NCBI GenBank assembly: GCA_963610045.1
Contig: CAVDMS010000020.1
Coordinates: 1-23,844, forward strand
Direction: 5' to 3'
DNA length: 23,844 bases
From: F23-B02 sp963610045
GTDB taxonomy: Bacteria > Bacillota > Clostridia > Oscillospirales > Oscillospiraceae
The position numbers and the translations under genes were made by a program. Of the stretch, positions 22,077 through 23,844 are shown piece after piece. Numbering within the stretch: the first letter of the stretch is position 1; the number at the start of each line of letters is the position of its first letter. Below the pieces are notes generated by a model. The model saw only the letters and a program-made list of their open reading frames with translations, was not told where the DNA came from and did no database searches.

Positions 22077-22670
22077 ATGCTGGTACTTAAAAAGGCTAAA
22101 CCCAAGGATGTACGCAACTACTACGGGCTTTTGCGGTATGAATTTCGCAAGCCGGAGCTTGTGCCGCACCTGAACATTCAAAGTGCGGTGCGCCGTGACG
22201 AGATGGAGCTGCTGCTTATAAGCGACGACCGTGTGAACGTCGTCGTGGCGTATGCCTTCGTGTCGCACAGGGGTATGTACGGCTACCCGCTGATAAACTA
22301 CTTCTGCGTCATGCCGTGGTACCGTGAAGGCGGCTACCGTGAAAACAGTCTGCACCTCATTATAGACCGCTACCGTGACAAGCAGGGACTGCTCATCGAG
22401 CTTCCCGAATACGAAGGCGGCGAGGTGAATTTTGACTCAACGAAGGAGTTTTACGAAAACTTCGGCTTTGAGGAGGTACCGTGCAGGTACTATAAAAACG
22501 GGATAAAGACCCACATTTTGAACTGTCCCCTCAAGAGCAGAAAAAGCGCCGAGGGCATCATTGGGCGCATAATCCCCGAAATCTACGAGCGCAGCATCGG
22601 CTCTGCGGTGCTTCTGCGCAACATCAGGATAGAAAGAGCGGTGAAGATCAGTGCAGGACAAGAAAACTAA
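22077..22670 (+). CDS. GNAT-like acetyltransferase-fold protein
   Basis: This 197-residue protein is of uncertain function. The middle resembles a GNAT fold: YPLINYFCVMPWYREGGYRE with a possible loose acetyl-CoA loop, LLIELPEY, and STKEFYENFGFEEVPCRYY, the usual C-terminal helix and strand that place residues over the acceptor. The classic R/QxxGxG/A motif is degenerate (YREGGYREN). ATG at 22077 is favoured by AGGTGA five bases before it; GTG at 22068 is a possible alternative. It follows the ABC gene by 31 bases. Its last 20 bases overlap the next gene. Confidence 0.7.
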   Translation: MLVLKKAKPKDVRNYYGLLRYEFRKPELVPHLNIQSAVRRDEMELLLISDDRVNVVVAYAFVSHRGMYGYPLINYFCVMPWYREGGYRENSLHLIIDRYRDKQGLLIELPEYEGGEVNFDSTKEFYENFGFEEVPCRYYKNGIKTHILNCPLKSRKSAEGIIGRIIPEIYERSIGSAVLLRNIRIERAVKISAGQEN

Positions 22671-23157
22671 GACTTTGGTATTTTCGGCGTTGTTTGCGGC
22701 GCTCTGCTGCGTGACGACGCTGGTTCCCCACATACCCACCCCCTTGGGCGGGTACATACACGCAGGCGATGCGCTCGTCATTCTCTCGGCGTTCGCCCTC
22801 GGACCCCTGTGGGGCGCATTGGCGGCGGGACTCGGCTCCGGTCTTGCCGACGTCATCACGGGCTATATGGTGTACGCACCCGGCACCTTTGCGATAAAGG
22901 CGCTCATGGCGCTCATTGCGGGACTCATCCTGCGTGGCGGCGTGTTCAAAAAGCCTGCGGCGAATGCGTTTTTGGCGTCCTTTGCCGCCGAGCTTTTCAT
23001 GGTCGCTGGCTACTTTGTGTATGAGTATTGGATACTCGGCTACGGACCCGGCGTCATCGCAAACGTACCGATGAATGCGATCCAGGGCGCCTTCGGCATG
23101 GTAGCAGGCTCCGCCCTGTACCTCGCCCTCCCCTTGGAAAAGCTTGATCTTAAATAA
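22651..23157 (+). CDS. ECF transporter S component (substrate-binding membrane protein)
   Basis: This 168-residue, very hydrophobic protein has about six spans. The pattern GGYIHAGDALVILSAFALG, then ALAAGLGSGLADVITGYMVY and APGTFAIKALMALIAG, is typical of S components of energy-coupling factor vitamin transporters (the ECF_trnsprt / riboflavin-HmpT-like group). The vitamin or precursor carried cannot be told. The A and T components (EcfA, EcfT) are not in the window, so it presumably uses shared modules encoded elsewhere. GTG at 22651 is the start, with GGTGA upstream; it overlaps the preceding gene by 20 bases. A strong terminator follows. Confidence 0.88.
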   Translation: MQDKKTKTLVFSALFAALCCVTTLVPHIPTPLGGYIHAGDALVILSAFALGPLWGALAAGLGSGLADVITGYMVYAPGTFAIKALMALIAGLILRGGVFKKPAANAFLASFAAELFMVAGYFVYEYWILGYGPGVIANVPMNAIQGAFGMVAGSALYLALPLEKLDLK

Positions 23158-23164
23158 GAAGCGC

Positions 23165-23197
23165 AAAACCGCCGGACTCATTGAGTCCGGCGGTTTT
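23165..23197 (+). terminator. Strong terminator after the ECF gene
   Basis: AAAACCGCCGGACTCA pairs with TGAGTCCGGCGGTTTT almost end to end. A/T-rich outer bases provide the T run in either direction. It closes the long dnaN-to-ECF transcription unit. Its left half is repeated at 23739-23758. Confidence 0.93.
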
Positions 23198-23272
23198 ACT
23201 TTTGCGTAAACAAGCAGTGCATATCCCGCCCCGCTTTACAACGTTGCGCATCGCAGCAAGATTTGCTTCGTC

Positions 23273-23327
23273 TCATGGCTCCCTCTGACGAGGGAGCTGT
23301 CGGCGTAAGCCGACTGAGGGAGAGAAA
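23273..23327 (-). repeat. Isolated right arm of the composite repeat
   Basis: Read plus, TCATGG, the palindrome, GTCGGC-GTAA-GCCGAC and TGAGGGAGAGAA form a complete right arm in minus orientation, with no core or left arm after it. The flanking AGCAAGATTTGCTTCGTC before it matches the linker start next to copy 5. Confidence 0.8.
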
Positions 23328-23420
23328 AGCGAGGAGTTTGCAGCGCAAGACAGACTTCCTGCCGCACCCGACCTCAACATCGCACCCCGTTCCTTCCACC
23401 GAAGCAAGATTTGCACAATC
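23328..23420 (-). repeat. Short linker between repeat copies
   Basis: This is 93 bp without a gene. On the minus strand it starts with GCAAATCTTGCTTCGGTGGAAG next to the right arm of copy 7, resembling the start of the 151-bp linker at 8631-8781. The rest is G/C-rich and diverged. Confidence 0.4.
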
Positions 23421-23580
23421 TCATGGCTCCCTCTGACGAGGGAGCTGTCAGCATAGCTGACTGAGGGAGAGATAATCCCCAATTTCCTTGCCTTTTCAAT
23501 GCGTTGCGAGTTTCAACATTATCTCTCCCTCCGTCAAAATCTGACGATTTTGACACCTCCCTCGTCAGAGGGAGGCATGA
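23421..23580 (-). repeat. Composite intergenic repeat, copy 7 (intact, covarying hairpin)
   Basis: This is a complete 160-bp copy on the minus strand with both inverted termini. Its right inner hairpin is GTCAGC-ATA-GCTGAC, while the other copies have GTCGGC-GTAA-GCCGAC. The base pair changed on both sides, so the stem is kept. The left hairpin is GTCAAAATC-GTCA-GATTTTGAC on the minus strand. Confidence 0.88.
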
Positions 23581-23648
23581 GAAGGGAGGTCAATTTGCAC
23601 TGCCGGGAAGTATGAGAACGGAGGTCGCTTTGCACCGCAAGGAAGTGC
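23578..23648. repeat. Imperfect 35-bp tandem duplication
   Basis: Two neighbouring blocks of about 35 bp share TGAGAA-S-GGAGGTC, TTTGCAC and GGAAGT at matching places (23578-23612 and 23613-23648). The second continues into the fragment shared with 9089-9133. The block looks like a local duplication inside the repeat cluster. Confidence 0.55.
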
Positions 23649-23681
23649 AAAAGTCAATGTCGGTGTCAGAGGGAGGCATGA
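23637..23681 (-). repeat. Truncated left end, copy of 9089-9133
   Basis: It matches 42 of 45 bases of 9089-9133, including GCAAGGAAGTGCAAAAGT and the truncated arm ending GAGGGAGGCATGA. The outer flank (CTGCGGCGGTCAATTT) is the reverse complement of the flank before copy 2. Confidence 0.7.
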
Positions 23682-23738
23682 CTGCGGCGGTCAATTTACG
23701 ACGGGAGAAGGTTTCGCAGGAGCTTTCTTATATCGGCA

Positions 23739-23758
23739 GCAAAACCGCCGGACTCATT
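23739..23758 (+). repeat. Direct copy of the left half of the ECF terminator
   Basis: GCAAAACCGCCGGACTCATT is identical to 23163-23182. Only the ascending half of the hairpin is present, so it cannot terminate transcription. It lies on the far side of the repeat cluster from the real terminator. Confidence 0.8.
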
Positions 23759-23794
23759 AGCCACGGACGGATAACGAAGTTTTTATGTAGGATA

Positions 23795-23843
23795 CGGTGC
23801 AGTCTCTGAAAAGGGGCTGCACCGTGTTCTGCTTTATGCAGAA
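23795..23843. other. Two adjacent hairpins at the window edge
   Basis: CGGTGCAG and CTGCACCG (23795-23802 and 23817-23824) form one hairpin. TTCTGC-TTTAT-GCAGAA (23827-23843) forms a second. They may be the terminator region of a gene beyond the window; the downstream sequence is cut off, so this cannot be decided. Confidence 0.4.
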
Positions 23844-23844
23844 A

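Overview
The window is the replication-origin region of a spore-forming, low-AT Gram-positive chromosome. The gene content (gpr spore protease, ParABS, DnaA-DnaN-RlbA-RecF-RemB-GyrB-GyrA order) and the repeat family point to a gut-type clostridium of the Oscillospiraceae/Ruminococcaceae kind. The family assignment is inference; the sporulating Firmicute assignment is well supported.

Left part (1-5.5 kb): a pair of tandem intergenic repeats, then rpsT on the minus strand with a long structured leader, divergent from gpr. Two parS sites follow, one of them touching the -35 box of parA, then parA, parB, serS and mscL, all on the plus strand.

Middle (5.5-10.5 kb): one large gene for a membrane-tethered zinc-ribbon / caspase-like (CHAT/C25-like) / VWA protein, flanked on both sides by copies of the intergenic repeat. 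It converges on sstT (Na+/Ser-Thr symporter, minus strand).

Origin and replication operon (10.5-19.5 kb): dnaA has a textbook sigma-A promoter. The dnaA-dnaN interval carries candidate DnaA boxes of the form TTWTCAACA, a CTA-trio array and an AT-rich stretch, and is the likely oriC. dnaN, an S4-domain gene, recF, remB, gyrB and gyrA follow in one direction. A tightly overlapping downstream set (SHOCT membrane protein, rnhA, ABC exporter, GNAT-like protein, ECF S component) continues the transcription unit to a strong terminator at 23.2 kb.

Four intergenic clusters (1-515, 5616-5846, 8469-9133, 23273-23681) carry one composite repeat. Its unit is left arm, core, right arm and a linker of about 150 bp. 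The arms have inverted termini built on CTCCCTCTGACGAGGGAG and an inner hairpin. Two clusters are tandem dimers of about 315 bp period, and two are bracketed by duplicated copies of the neighbouring gene's terminator. No transposase is encoded.

If oriC lies at about 12.1 kb, gpr, parA, parB, serS, mscL and the VWA gene are all read toward the origin. The usual rpmH-rnpA-yidC-jag-mnmE-mnmG block is absent beside dnaA, so the region looks rearranged. No tRNA, rRNA, CRISPR array or insertion sequence was recognised.
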